Shown here: positions 1 through 7,116 of the stretch, in pieces
How the letters are laid out: the number at the start of each line of letters is the position of its first letter
How positions within the stretch are numbered: position 1 is the stretch's first letter
Virus record (IMG/VR): IMGVR_UViG_3300044960_000642
Span: 1 to 30,002 of that record
Reading direction: 5' to 3' (one strand)
DNA: 30,002 bases
Source: a virus
Notes under the pieces: model-generated
Databases searched by the model: none
Told to the model about the DNA's origin: nothing
The model's input: the letters and a program-made list of their open reading frames with translations, nothing else
Position numbers and translations under genes: made by a program

Positions 1-1
1 A

Positions 2-106
2 TGCCGAGAGTTCGCGATCCGGCACGGTTGCGATCACGGCGTGTGGGGCGGGCTGACCGAACGGGACCGGGCACGGCTGCATGCCCGCCGTCGCTCGTGC
101 TCCTAG
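2..106 (+). CDS. WhiB-family transcriptional regulator, C-terminal fragment
   Basis: The frame starting at base 2 reads 34 codons to a TAG stop at 104-106 and carries the end of a WhiB domain. It has the last cluster cysteine (CREFAIRH, first residue here), then HGVWGGLTERDR, the signature G-(V/I)-W-G-G turn followed by a basic C-terminal helix. WhiB proteins bind a 4Fe-4S cluster through four cysteines and act as redox-responsive transcription factors, usually by contacting the housekeeping sigma factor. They are known only from Actinobacteria and their phages. The N-terminal two thirds, with the other three cysteines, lie outside the window. The gene runs rightward and converges on the late operon with a gap of only 5 bases. 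The domain call is secure for so short a piece; whether the whole gene is intact cannot be seen. Confidence 0.85.
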   Translation, partial: CREFAIRHGCDHGVWGGLTERDRARLHARRRSCS

Positions 107-111
107 CGGCG

Positions 112-1146
112 TCAGGCGCGGAAGCGTGCCCAGCGAGCAGCACGGACCAGGAACGGGTTCGCGAACCACTGGCCGATCGCTGCGGTGCCGGTCGCTGACG
201 CATGGATTGTGTCGAGCATCAGTCCGGCCGCGTTCGCGGCCGAGTAGGTCCCCCACATGTCGTACGCCGACACGTAATGGCACCGGTACTCGCCGGCGAG
301 AGACCGGGCGAGTGCACGCATCGCGGTCTGGTCGCTGACCGACCTGCCGTCCTGTTCCCCGAACGAGAACAGGAACACCTCGGCGCCGTAGCCGCGGACG
401 AGTTCGATCACGGCACGCATGTTCGCTTCGATGTCGGCGGCGTTCGTCGGCCAGAACGAAACGTCGTTCGTCCACGGGCATTCCAGCCAGACCGCCGCCG
501 GTTGGATCGCGTTCCACCAGTCCTGCCAGCTGCCGGACGTGGTACGCACCATGGAGAACGAGAACTCTGCCGCGGCCGCAAGCACGTGTACGGCCGGGCC
601 GGTCGCCGCACTGTCGACCGGTTCAAGCCCGACCAGGTACAGGTTCGTGGCGGTCCCGGACGCGTTCGCGGCCCGGACCTCGACGGTCGACGACACAGAC
701 GCGCTGACCGTGATCCGGTCGTAGCTGTTGTCCGCCGTCCACGTGTTCGTGACGTTCGTCCATGTGCCGCCGTCGATCCGGTACGCGAACTGACCCGCGC
801 TTGCACCGTCGATCACGTGCAGCACGAAGGACGTGACGGTCGTGCCGGCAGGTTTCGTCCAGGTCGCGACGTTCGACGCTCCGTTCGCACGGAACGTGCC
901 GCAGCCGGTCGACGAGCCGAGCAGCGGACCACGGTCCCACGCGTCGGATGTGGTCGCACGCGTCCATGTCCCAGACAACGACCATTCGTCGCGCCACAAG
1001 CCGAAGAACCCGCGGTTGCAAGTGATCGCGAGTGACTGTTCGAGTAGTCGCACGAACCGGTCCGGGACCGCCTGCACGCCGTAGAGTGAGTCGATGTCCT
1101 CGAGTGTCGAGTCGCCGACGATCGCGATGCTGGCTGGCAGCGGCAT
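112..1146 (-). CDS. SGNH/GDSL-type hydrolase, tail-associated
   Basis: This 344-residue protein has the SGNH esterase blocks. Block I is GDS at residues 11-13 with Ser13 as nucleophile, a block-II-like Gly lies in CNRGFFG (about 43-49), the block III Asn is in PWTND (about 227), and block V is DTIHAS with Asp312 and His315. Between block II and the rest is a Ser/Thr/Trp-rich beta segment (about 55-180) with no catalytic signature, probably an inserted beta-sandwich that binds carbohydrate. There is no signal peptide. It is the last gene of the late operon, 6 bases after the tail fibre. By analogy with other phage SGNH proteins it could deacylate cell-surface polysaccharide during adsorption. 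Family membership is seen in the motifs; substrate and virion location are inferred. Confidence 0.8.
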   Translation of the reverse strand: MPLPASIAIVGDSTLEDIDSLYGVQAVPDRFVRLLEQSLAITCNRGFFGLWRDEWSLSGTWTRATTSDAWDRGPLLGSSTGCGTFRANGASNVATWTKPAGTTVTSFVLHVIDGASAGQFAYRIDGGTWTNVTNTWTADNSYDRITVSASVSSTVEVRAANASGTATNLYLVGLEPVDSAATGPAVHVLAAAAEFSFSMVRTTSGSWQDWWNAIQPAAVWLECPWTNDVSFWPTNAADIEANMRAVIELVRGYGAEVFLFSFGEQDGRSVSDQTAMRALARSLAGEYRCHYVSAYDMWGTYSAANAAGLMLDTIHASATGTAAIGQWFANPFLVRAARWARFRA

Positions 1147-1152
1147 GTCGTG

Positions 1153-3414
1153 TCAGGCGGTCCACTTGGTAAGCGTGAACCCACCGCTGGAGTTCATCGT
1201 GAGATTCACCGACGCGGCAGACATCTGACCACGGAAGTTGACGGTGAGTGCCTGGGTCGTGTCGACCGTCAACGTCGCGCCCGCGTTCCCGAACAGGAAC
1301 GATGTGGTCGCGCCGGTGAGACTGTTGATGATCAGCGATGCCGACTGGCAGAGCGTGAACTGACCGGACGCGCCGATCGCGGTGACCCGCCATTTTGCCT
1401 CGTATCGGTAGGCGCCGATGAAGCCGGTGGCGATGCTGATCGATGTCTGCGACCCGTACTCCGTCCCGTCGAGCTCGAGGAAGAACCGCCACGTCTGGCT
1501 CGCTCCGGTGGAGTTACCGACCGCCCCGTACCCGGCTGCTTCGAGATAGTCACCGACCCGCAGCGAGTTCGCCGGAATGTCGAACGTGGCGGACAACAGC
1601 GACTGCTTCGCGGACGTGTTGCTGATCGTCCCGACCCCGCCGTTCGTGAACAGCAGGCAGGGAACGCCGGAGATCGCGAGTGCGCTGCCGTTCCACCGGT
1701 AGCCACGGTCGACGTCGGTCGACCCGAACGTGCCGGTCGCGACCGGGTTCGTGCGGATGCCGGTCACGACGCCGCTGACCGTGTCGGCAGCTTCGTCGAC
1801 CGTCCAGTCCAGGTCGGTCGAGTCGACGAGCGCCTTCGGCGTGTAGGACGTCCACTTGCTGGTCCCGTCCGAGACGAACCGGCGGTGCTCATGCGGCGAC
1901 GTGAGCACGACGTTCGTGCCGCCGTTCAACGTGTCGGACCCGGCCCGCTGGACGGTCAACGAAAGGCTGCCGGACAGGCTGCCGGAGAAGTCGAGGACGT
2001 CGACCCACCATCCGGCCGGAACGGCCGACGCGGCCGGCAACGTCCAGGTACGGGCGGCGGTGATCGACGTGAGCGCCACGATCTGGTCGGTCGCAGTGAT
2101 CGTCGTGTTCGCGTCCGACACGGCCCGTCGGGTGCCGCGCAGCTCGGTGAGCGCCGCCTCGACGTCGGTGGCGGTGAGAATCCCGGCGGTGTCCGCGACG
2201 GAGATCGCGGACGCGTCATGGGCGTCGGTCGTGTCGTTGACGTGCGCGTCGAGTTCCGTCTGTGTCGCCACGTCCGTCCATGCGGTCCCGCCCGACCCGT
2301 CCGACACGGGCGCAGTCCCCGCCGCCGGGGTGCCGGTCGCGAGCCGCGCTTGCGCGAGCGTCCCGGACGTGATGTCACCGGCCGCGTGCGTGTGGGACGC
2401 CGCCGCCTTCTCGCTGTCGAGCTCGGCGAGCGCCGCCTGCACGTCCGTCGCGGCGATCCCGCCGGTCGGGGTGACGGAGATCGCGGACGCGTCGTGCGCG
2501 TCGGTCGTGTCGGTCACGTGCGCGTCGAGGTCGGCTTGCGCCGCGGCACCGAGGGTGGTGCGGGCCGCCGCCGCGTTGGTGTCGTCGATGAGCGTTCGGG
2601 CGAACGCGGTCAACGTCGCGAGGGCGGCGGTGCCGGACCCGGTGAAGTACGGGACGGTGTCGGCCGCGGACGTCAGTGACGCGAGGGCGACGAGCTCGCT
2701 GTCGGAGATCGAGATGGTGATCGTGTCGGCCGGGTCGTTGACGGTGACCGTCAGGCCGGACCCGGCCGCGAGCGCCGTCCCGATCGTGTCGCGGATCAGC
2801 TCGGCGAGCTGCGTCGTGTCGAGCGCGACGTTCGCCTCGCCGGCCGGCGACTCGGTGATGTTGAAGTAGGTGCCGTCGAAGTCGAGGGTCGTCGCCGCGG
2901 ACGACACGGTCGTGTCGCCTTCCTGGACGGTCAGCGACCCGCCGCCGCCGCCTCCGGTCGCCGCGATCGTGATCGTGTCCGCTGCGTCGTTGACCGTGAT
3001 CGTGACGTTCGTGCCGGCGACGAGCGTTGCGCCGATCGTGTCGCGGATGAACTCGGCGAGCACCGCGTCGAGCACGATCGGCATCGTCGACGGCGCCGGC
3101 GCGAGGACCGACCCGACGTCGTACGGGCCGCCCGTGTCCGGCACCGAGATCCAGAAGCTTGACCGGTGCGTCCCGTACTTGTAGGTGATCCGGTAGACGG
3201 TGCCGGTCGGGCTGATGTCGACGTTCGGCGTCAGGTCGATCGACCAGCCGCCGGTCGCGTCCGTGTTCAGCTCCCACGACGCGAAGATCTGCGTCGCACC
3301 CGAGTAGCCGGGAGCTTCGGGGTCGTCGACGGCGGCGACGAGCTGGACGACGACGAGCGCCCCTTCGATCGGGCTGCCGCCGGGAGCGACGACCGTACCG
3401 GTGATCGTCGTCAT
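1153..3414 (-). CDS. tail fibre / minor tail protein with internal repeats
   Basis: This 753-residue protein is rich in Ala, Thr, Asp and Ser. The first about 100 residues resemble a beta-sandwich presentation domain (ITGTVVAPGGSPIEGALV). Next come two copies of an Ile/Thr/Val beta motif, IRDTIG...VTVND.ADTITI (about residues 118-150 and 205-240), and two copies of DLDAHV.DTTDAHDASAI separated by about 90 residues, of the kind common in trimeric phage fibres. A Gly-rich hinge (GGGGGG, about 153-158) separates the first beta motif from the rest. The C-terminal about 250 residues are beta-rich and could be the receptor-binding head. The start codon overlaps the stop of the preceding membrane-protein gene as ATGA. 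The role in host recognition is inferred from position and repeat architecture, not from a recognised domain. Confidence 0.75.
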   Translation of the reverse strand: MTTITGTVVAPGGSPIEGALVVVQLVAAVDDPEAPGYSGATQIFASWELNTDATGGWSIDLTPNVDISPTGTVYRITYKYGTHRSSFWISVPDTGGPYDVGSVLAPAPSTMPIVLDAVLAEFIRDTIGATLVAGTNVTITVNDAADTITIAATGGGGGGSLTVQEGDTTVSSAATTLDFDGTYFNITESPAGEANVALDTTQLAELIRDTIGTALAAGSGLTVTVNDPADTITISISDSELVALASLTSAADTVPYFTGSGTAALATLTAFARTLIDDTNAAAARTTLGAAAQADLDAHVTDTTDAHDASAISVTPTGGIAATDVQAALAELDSEKAAASHTHAAGDITSGTLAQARLATGTPAAGTAPVSDGSGGTAWTDVATQTELDAHVNDTTDAHDASAISVADTAGILTATDVEAALTELRGTRRAVSDANTTITATDQIVALTSITAARTWTLPAASAVPAGWWVDVLDFSGSLSGSLSLTVQRAGSDTLNGGTNVVLTSPHEHRRFVSDGTSKWTSYTPKALVDSTDLDWTVDEAADTVSGVVTGIRTNPVATGTFGSTDVDRGYRWNGSALAISGVPCLLFTNGGVGTISNTSAKQSLLSATFDIPANSLRVGDYLEAAGYGAVGNSTGASQTWRFFLELDGTEYGSQTSISIATGFIGAYRYEAKWRVTAIGASGQFTLCQSASLIINSLTGATTSFLFGNAGATLTVDTTQALTVNFRGQMSAASVNLTMNSSGGFTLTKWTA
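2201..2529 (-). repeat. 53-bp imperfect direct repeat inside the tail fibre gene
   Basis: Copies at 2201-2253 and 2477-2529 match at 49 of 53 positions and are both read in the same coding frame, giving the repeated DAHDASAI fibre motif. They lie 276 bp apart. Such coding repeats arise by duplication and allow length change of the fibre by recombination. Confidence 0.75.
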
Positions 3415-3599
3415 GGGGCGGGCTCGCTGGTGCGGGCGAGGATGCCGCCGAGCGCACCCGCCGCGCCGGACCCGATCGCGACGAGCGCCTCGGGGATGGT
3501 CCGGTCGTCGAGCGCGAGGACGATCCCGCCGACGACGACCGCGAGCGCGACGAGCGCGAGGCCGACGACGACGAGCCGGACGGTGAGCCGATCGGTCAT
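3411..3599 (-). CDS. small membrane protein, possible holin
   Basis: This 62-residue protein has one strong transmembrane helix (about residues 9-29, VVVGLALVALAVVVGGIVLAL). A second, weaker Gly/Ala-rich hydrophobic stretch (about 40-55) follows a short charged loop, and the C-terminus is polar. It lies two genes after the amidase endolysin and overlaps both neighbours by 4 bases (ATGA), the usual place for a holin or holin-like protein. Phage holins share no single sequence signature, so this rests on size, hydropathy and position. The neighbouring 89-residue membrane protein is an equally good holin candidate, and the two may act as a pair. Confidence 0.55.
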   Translation of the reverse strand: MTDRLTVRLVVVGLALVALAVVVGGIVLALDDRTIPEALVAIGSGAAGALGGILARTSEPAP

Positions 3600-3865
3600 G
3601 TGTCCTCCTCGGACGGGGCGATCAGATGATGTGCGGCCTGCGCCGCCTGCGCGAACTGGACGCCGTCCCGCCAGCCCTCGAGCCGGTCGAGCCGCCGGTC
3701 GGTCGACCGGCGGAACTCGGCGAGCTCCGCGGCGGTCGAGGCGAGCAGCCGTGCGGTCTCGGTGCCCTGCCGGAACACCCAGGCCAGGAACGTGACGAGA
3801 CCGGACGCGACGAACAGGATGAGCGGCACCGCGTACGCGTCGGGGATCGTCAGGTCGGCGAGCAT
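3596..3865 (-). CDS. membrane-anchored coiled-coil protein, holin-like
   Basis: This 89-residue protein has an N-terminal transmembrane helix (about residues 14-32, PLILFVASGLVTFLAWVF) followed by a charged helix with coiled-coil character (LLASTAAELAEFRRSTDRRL, about 43-62). The layout resembles XhlA/holin-associated proteins. I chose the ATG at 3863-3865, 1 base after the endolysin stop, because the open frame upstream of it is Arg/Pro/Ser-rich antisense-like sequence. It sits between endolysin and the 62-residue membrane protein, so a part in lysis timing is likely. No family was recognised with confidence. Confidence 0.6.
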   Translation of the reverse strand: MLADLTIPDAYAVPLILFVASGLVTFLAWVFRQGTETARLLASTAAELAEFRRSTDRRLDRLEGWRDGVQFAQAAQAAHHLIAPSEEDT

Positions 3866-3866
3866 G

Positions 3867-4643
3867 TCACTCCGGGTAGCGGTACCGTTCGCCGGACGTC
3901 GCGACGATCTCGTACCCGCCGGCCGTCGCGACGATCCGTGCGGCACGACGGCCTCGGAAGTAGGGCTTGCCGTTCGCGCCGCCGACGTAGGCGGCGGACG
4001 GCTCGCAGAACACGGCGCCGTCCGCCGCGACGGCGGCGACGGCCTGCCCGTGCGTCGCATGCCGGAACGTGCACCACGAGACGATCTGCAGCGGCGGGTC
4101 GAACTGGGCCATGACCGTCGGGACCTCCGTGGGCGGGTTCGTGACCAACGTGTTGATGGCCGGGATGATCTCGCGTCCCCACCGGCCGGGACAGGCGGTC
4201 GGACGGACCGCGCTGTGCGGCACGAGATCGGACGTGACGGTCAGCATCCCGAACCAGCGGGCGAGGCGGATCAGCCATGCGGCCGCGTGGATCTGCGCGA
4301 CGGTCGGCCGCCACACGTCGCAGTTCGCCGGGAGCAACATGGAGATCGACGTCGGGTTCTGGCCGGCGGTCGCCGCGTCCTCCCCGCCGAGGTCGCGGCC
4401 CTCGTACAGCCGGCCGGACGGCATCACGACCGCCGAGTACGCGATGTCGGCGTACCCGTTGGCCTGCATCGTCGCCTGGAGTCGCCGCATGTAGGCGATC
4501 TCGGCCTGCCGGTCGACGGCAGGTGGGCTGCCCGCCCCCTCGTGGTGCAGGACCGTCCGGGTCTCAGGGTAGGTGGCAGGCGGGATCGTCCCGGTCGGTG
4601 GCCGTGCCCCCCAGCCGGACCGTCCGACGAACTCGTGTTCCAT
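3867..4643 (-). CDS. endolysin, N-acetylmuramoyl-L-alanine amidase (Amidase_2/PGRP fold)
   Basis: This 258-residue protein has an N-terminal zinc amidase domain (about 5-165). It contains GRSGWGARPP at the start, the first zinc His in VLHHEG (33/34), an active-site Tyr in DIAYS (69), the second zinc His in VPHSAV (143) and the Cys ligand in TACPGRWG (151). The enzyme cuts the bond between N-acetylmuramic acid and L-alanine of peptidoglycan, releasing phage at the end of infection. The last about 80 residues form a separate Gly/Ala-rich domain of unknown type, probably for wall binding. There is no signal peptide, so export would depend on a holin, and two small membrane proteins follow directly. 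It lies 4 bases after the preceding tail gene. Confidence 0.9.
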   Translation of the reverse strand: MEHEFVGRSGWGARPPTGTIPPATYPETRTVLHHEGAGSPPAVDRQAEIAYMRRLQATMQANGYADIAYSAVVMPSGRLYEGRDLGGEDAATAGQNPTSISMLLPANCDVWRPTVAQIHAAAWLIRLARWFGMLTVTSDLVPHSAVRPTACPGRWGREIIPAINTLVTNPPTEVPTVMAQFDPPLQIVSWCTFRHATHGQAVAAVAADGAVFCEPSAAYVGGANGKPYFRGRRAARIVATAGGYEIVATSGERYRYPE

Positions 4644-4647
4644 GCCG

Positions 4648-5205
4648 TCATTCTCCCATCCAGATCGCCCAGAAGGTGGGGCTGTAGTTCGTGCCAGCGA
4701 TCACGTCGACGTTGGTCTGGTTCAGGTACCCGACCTGCAGCGTCGCGTAATCACCGGCCGACATCCTCCAGACGGCCGTGACGTTGACGTACCATGTTCG
4801 GCTCGTCGCGAACTCGTTGACGACGCGTGTCACCCCGATCGTGGTCGTCCCGTTCACGACGATCTGGAGACCGACTTCTCCGTTGCCGCTGCCGTCGTAT
4901 GCCGCCTGCAGCCGTGCCATGCCGCCGAGCATGTAGAGGCCTCCGCCCCCGGTGGGGACGGTGAGCCGTTCGGTGCTCGTCACCGTCGAGTGCATGCCTC
5001 CGACGTCGAAGGACTCGCTGTCGAACGTGATGGCCGCCCCACTGCCGATCCCGGTGATGCTCGTCGAGTTGAACACACGGCAGCATGGCGCACCGCCGGT
5101 CGCCGAGTGCGACAGCCACCGGCCGTTGTCGCGCGTGTACGTGTTCATGTCGGCGGCGGTGAGCACCTCGAAGGCGCTCCAGGTTTTCCACGCGGTGTAC
5201 GGCAT
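4648..5205 (-). CDS. tail protein with jelly-roll-like C-terminal domain
   Basis: This 185-residue protein has an N-terminal segment, WSAFEVLTAADMNTYTRDNGRW (in part), that follows a motif often seen in phage tail and baseplate-associated proteins (W-x-x-x-E-V-L-T-A-A-x-x-N). The remaining about 140 residues alternate hydrophobic and polar residues, with Gly-rich turns and no catalytic motif, as in C1q/TNF-like jelly-roll domains of receptor-binding proteins. It lies between the large LamG tail protein and the endolysin. A minor tail or receptor-binding role is inferred from this place and the N-terminal motif; the jelly-roll assignment is tentative. Confidence 0.6.
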   Translation of the reverse strand: MPYTAWKTWSAFEVLTAADMNTYTRDNGRWLSHSATGGAPCCRVFNSTSITGIGSGAAITFDSESFDVGGMHSTVTSTERLTVPTGGGGLYMLGGMARLQAAYDGSGNGEVGLQIVVNGTTTIGVTRVVNEFATSRTWYVNVTAVWRMSAGDYATLQVGYLNQTNVDVIAGTNYSPTFWAIWMGE

Positions 5206-5220
5206 GTGACGGTCCCCTCC

Positions 5221-7116
5221 TCAGAAGGCAACGCGCTGGACGTCGAGCTGACCTGACAGTGAGTTGTCGAGAATCAGATAGTTGCCGTATGCGGCGAACC
5301 CGAACCGGTCGGCCGGCTCGAGCCCGAATGTCGTCGTCCAGTCGCGACGTCGCGCATCGAGATGATGCTCGATCCGCATGATCAGACAATCCTTCACCTG
5401 CTGTGTCGGTGTCCCGGACCCGGGCGGCCGGAACTTCACGGTGATCCGGTCACGCAACCGGCGCTGCAGCGCCTGGTCGCCGACGGTGTTCGACCGGATC
5501 GGATGCAGCACGATCTGCGTCGGGGCGGACTGCGGGTTCCGGAACTGGTGGACGACCCATTGTGCCCGCGCGAACGCCTCAGGTGCGTCACGCATCAGCA
5601 GGTCCGGTCGTACGTCACTCAGACGCCCGTACGCGACGACCGAGAGGACATCCTGCCATTCTTGCAGTGACTGCCCGTCGTCGATCTCAGCTCGACCGTA
5701 GCGGGCCTCGTTCACGATCGGCAGCATGAACCCACGTTCGAAGCCGTCCTGCATGTACGGCACGTCGGTCCCGTCATCAGAGAAGACTGCTTGGGGTGTC
5801 GTCTTGGCGACGTCGAGGATCACGGCATGTCGGTCCTCGAACGTGAAGGCGCCGTCGGCGCCGATGAAGAACGCGCCGCCCTCCGAGAAGGCAACGTTCT
5901 GGAGATGGGCGAGCGCGTTCACCCCGAACTTCGAGTTGGCAAGTACTGTGACGCCCTCGGCGAGGTTCCGGGGTCCGTTGGCCGTTCCGATGACCGCGTC
6001 GAGAACCCGCAGGACACGGAACCCGGACAGTTCCTCATGGTCGGGCGGGTCGATCTCCGGAAGGTGTGCGGCAGCGAGGAACTGGAACGCGTCGACGGCG
6101 AAGATCGTCACCTCGGACCGTGTCGGCATGTCATAGCTGATCTGCCAGCCGTCGCGGATGCGCACGTGGCCGGCGAACAGATACTGCCGTGTGCTGCTCG
6201 AGTCCGGACAGGTGACCTGCAGCCGCCGGCGGGGCAGCAGCCACGTCTGCTGCCCGTCGGTGAGTGTCGCCGCCCCGAACCGGGTCCAGACGTTCCCCTG
6301 CCGGTCCGTCGCGGTCGACCCGCCGGCACCCCATCCCCACCGGAACGAGATGTCGGACCGGACCGTCCCGCCGATCCCGTCCAACACGCGGGCCCGGTAG
6401 AAGACGCCGTTGAACGGGTTGCCGGTCCCGTCGTTGTGGGCGCCGACCGCGAGGTTCGCGGTCGAGTCGAAGATCGACGTCGTCGGCGTTCCGGTGACGG
6501 TCGACCCGATCTGCAGCCAGCTGGCGCCGTTGTCGTTCGACCTCCAGAACTTCGCCTCCCAACCGCCGCCGACGTTCACGTCCAGCGTCCACCGCAGCAG
6601 CATCGGGGTGCCGTCGGTGCCGGCGACCGCGTTCGTCGCCGTCGCGGTGACCACCGTCGACCCGTTCGGTGACCATTGGCCGACGAGACGTCCGGTCGTG
6701 TCGAGCGCGAGCCGGTAGGACCGCTGGTTCCCGGTCGTCTGCCACTTCGCGACGAGTGTCTGTTCGGCCGACGGTGTCCAGTCGGTCGCCGCACAGTGGA
6801 CCTGGATGTCGAGGTCACCGGTGATCGAGGCGACGTCACCGGTACGGGCGTACGCGCCGGAGGCGCCCGGGAGTGTCAGCCACGTCTGCCAGAACGGCGA
6901 CGTGCGGTTCTGCGGGTCGAAACGGCGGTCGTCGTTCGACACCACCACCCGGCAGGTTCCCGCCTCGAAGTCGTCGAGTGCCCCGTCACGTCCACGGCGG
7001 ATGTTGATCGTGTGCACCGCCGCGGTGATGTCGACCCAGTCGGTCCATTCGCCGTCGCGGCCGAACGGCAGGTTCACCGGGTCGAACTCGACACGGACCT
7101 GGTCCAACGATGCCAT
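5221..7116 (-). CDS. minor tail protein with LamG/ConA-like insert (tail tip)
   Basis: This 631-residue protein comes directly after the tape measure, with a 1-base start/stop overlap (TGATG). The N-terminal about 75 residues (VRVEFDPVNLPFG...WTDWVDITAAVH) read like the start of distal-tail/tail-tip proteins. Residues about 90-270 form a beta-rich segment with LRWTLDVNVGGGWEAKF and GGTVRSDISFRWGWG, typical of concanavalin-like LamG domains that bind carbohydrate. The C-terminal about 330 residues look like a tail-associated hub domain, with no protease or lysin motif. The likely role is assembly of the tail tip and contact with cell-surface glycan. The position is strong evidence; the domain names come from sequence pattern only. 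Confidence 0.75.
   Translation of the reverse strand: MASLDQVRVEFDPVNLPFGRDGEWTDWVDITAAVHTINIRRGRDGALDDFEAGTCRVVVSNDDRRFDPQNRTSPFWQTWLTLPGASGAYARTGDVASITGDLDIQVHCAATDWTPSAEQTLVAKWQTTGNQRSYRLALDTTGRLVGQWSPNGSTVVTATATNAVAGTDGTPMLLRWTLDVNVGGGWEAKFWRSNDNGASWLQIGSTVTGTPTTSIFDSTANLAVGAHNDGTGNPFNGVFYRARVLDGIGGTVRSDISFRWGWGAGGSTATDRQGNVWTRFGAATLTDGQQTWLLPRRRLQVTCPDSSSTRQYLFAGHVRIRDGWQISYDMPTRSEVTIFAVDAFQFLAAAHLPEIDPPDHEELSGFRVLRVLDAVIGTANGPRNLAEGVTVLANSKFGVNALAHLQNVAFSEGGAFFIGADGAFTFEDRHAVILDVAKTTPQAVFSDDGTDVPYMQDGFERGFMLPIVNEARYGRAEIDDGQSLQEWQDVLSVVAYGRLSDVRPDLLMRDAPEAFARAQWVVHQFRNPQSAPTQIVLHPIRSNTVGDQALQRRLRDRITVKFRPPGSGTPTQQVKDCLIMRIEHHLDARRRDWTTTFGLEPADRFGFAAYGNYLILDNSLSGQLDVQRVAF

Noticed and set aside
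1150-2679. Long rightward open frame of 509 codons.
   Set aside because: It is Arg/Gly/Asp-rich, lies antisense to the tail fibre gene and has no motif. High GC gives such frames opposite real genes; the same holds for other long rightward frames between 1 and 18 kb.
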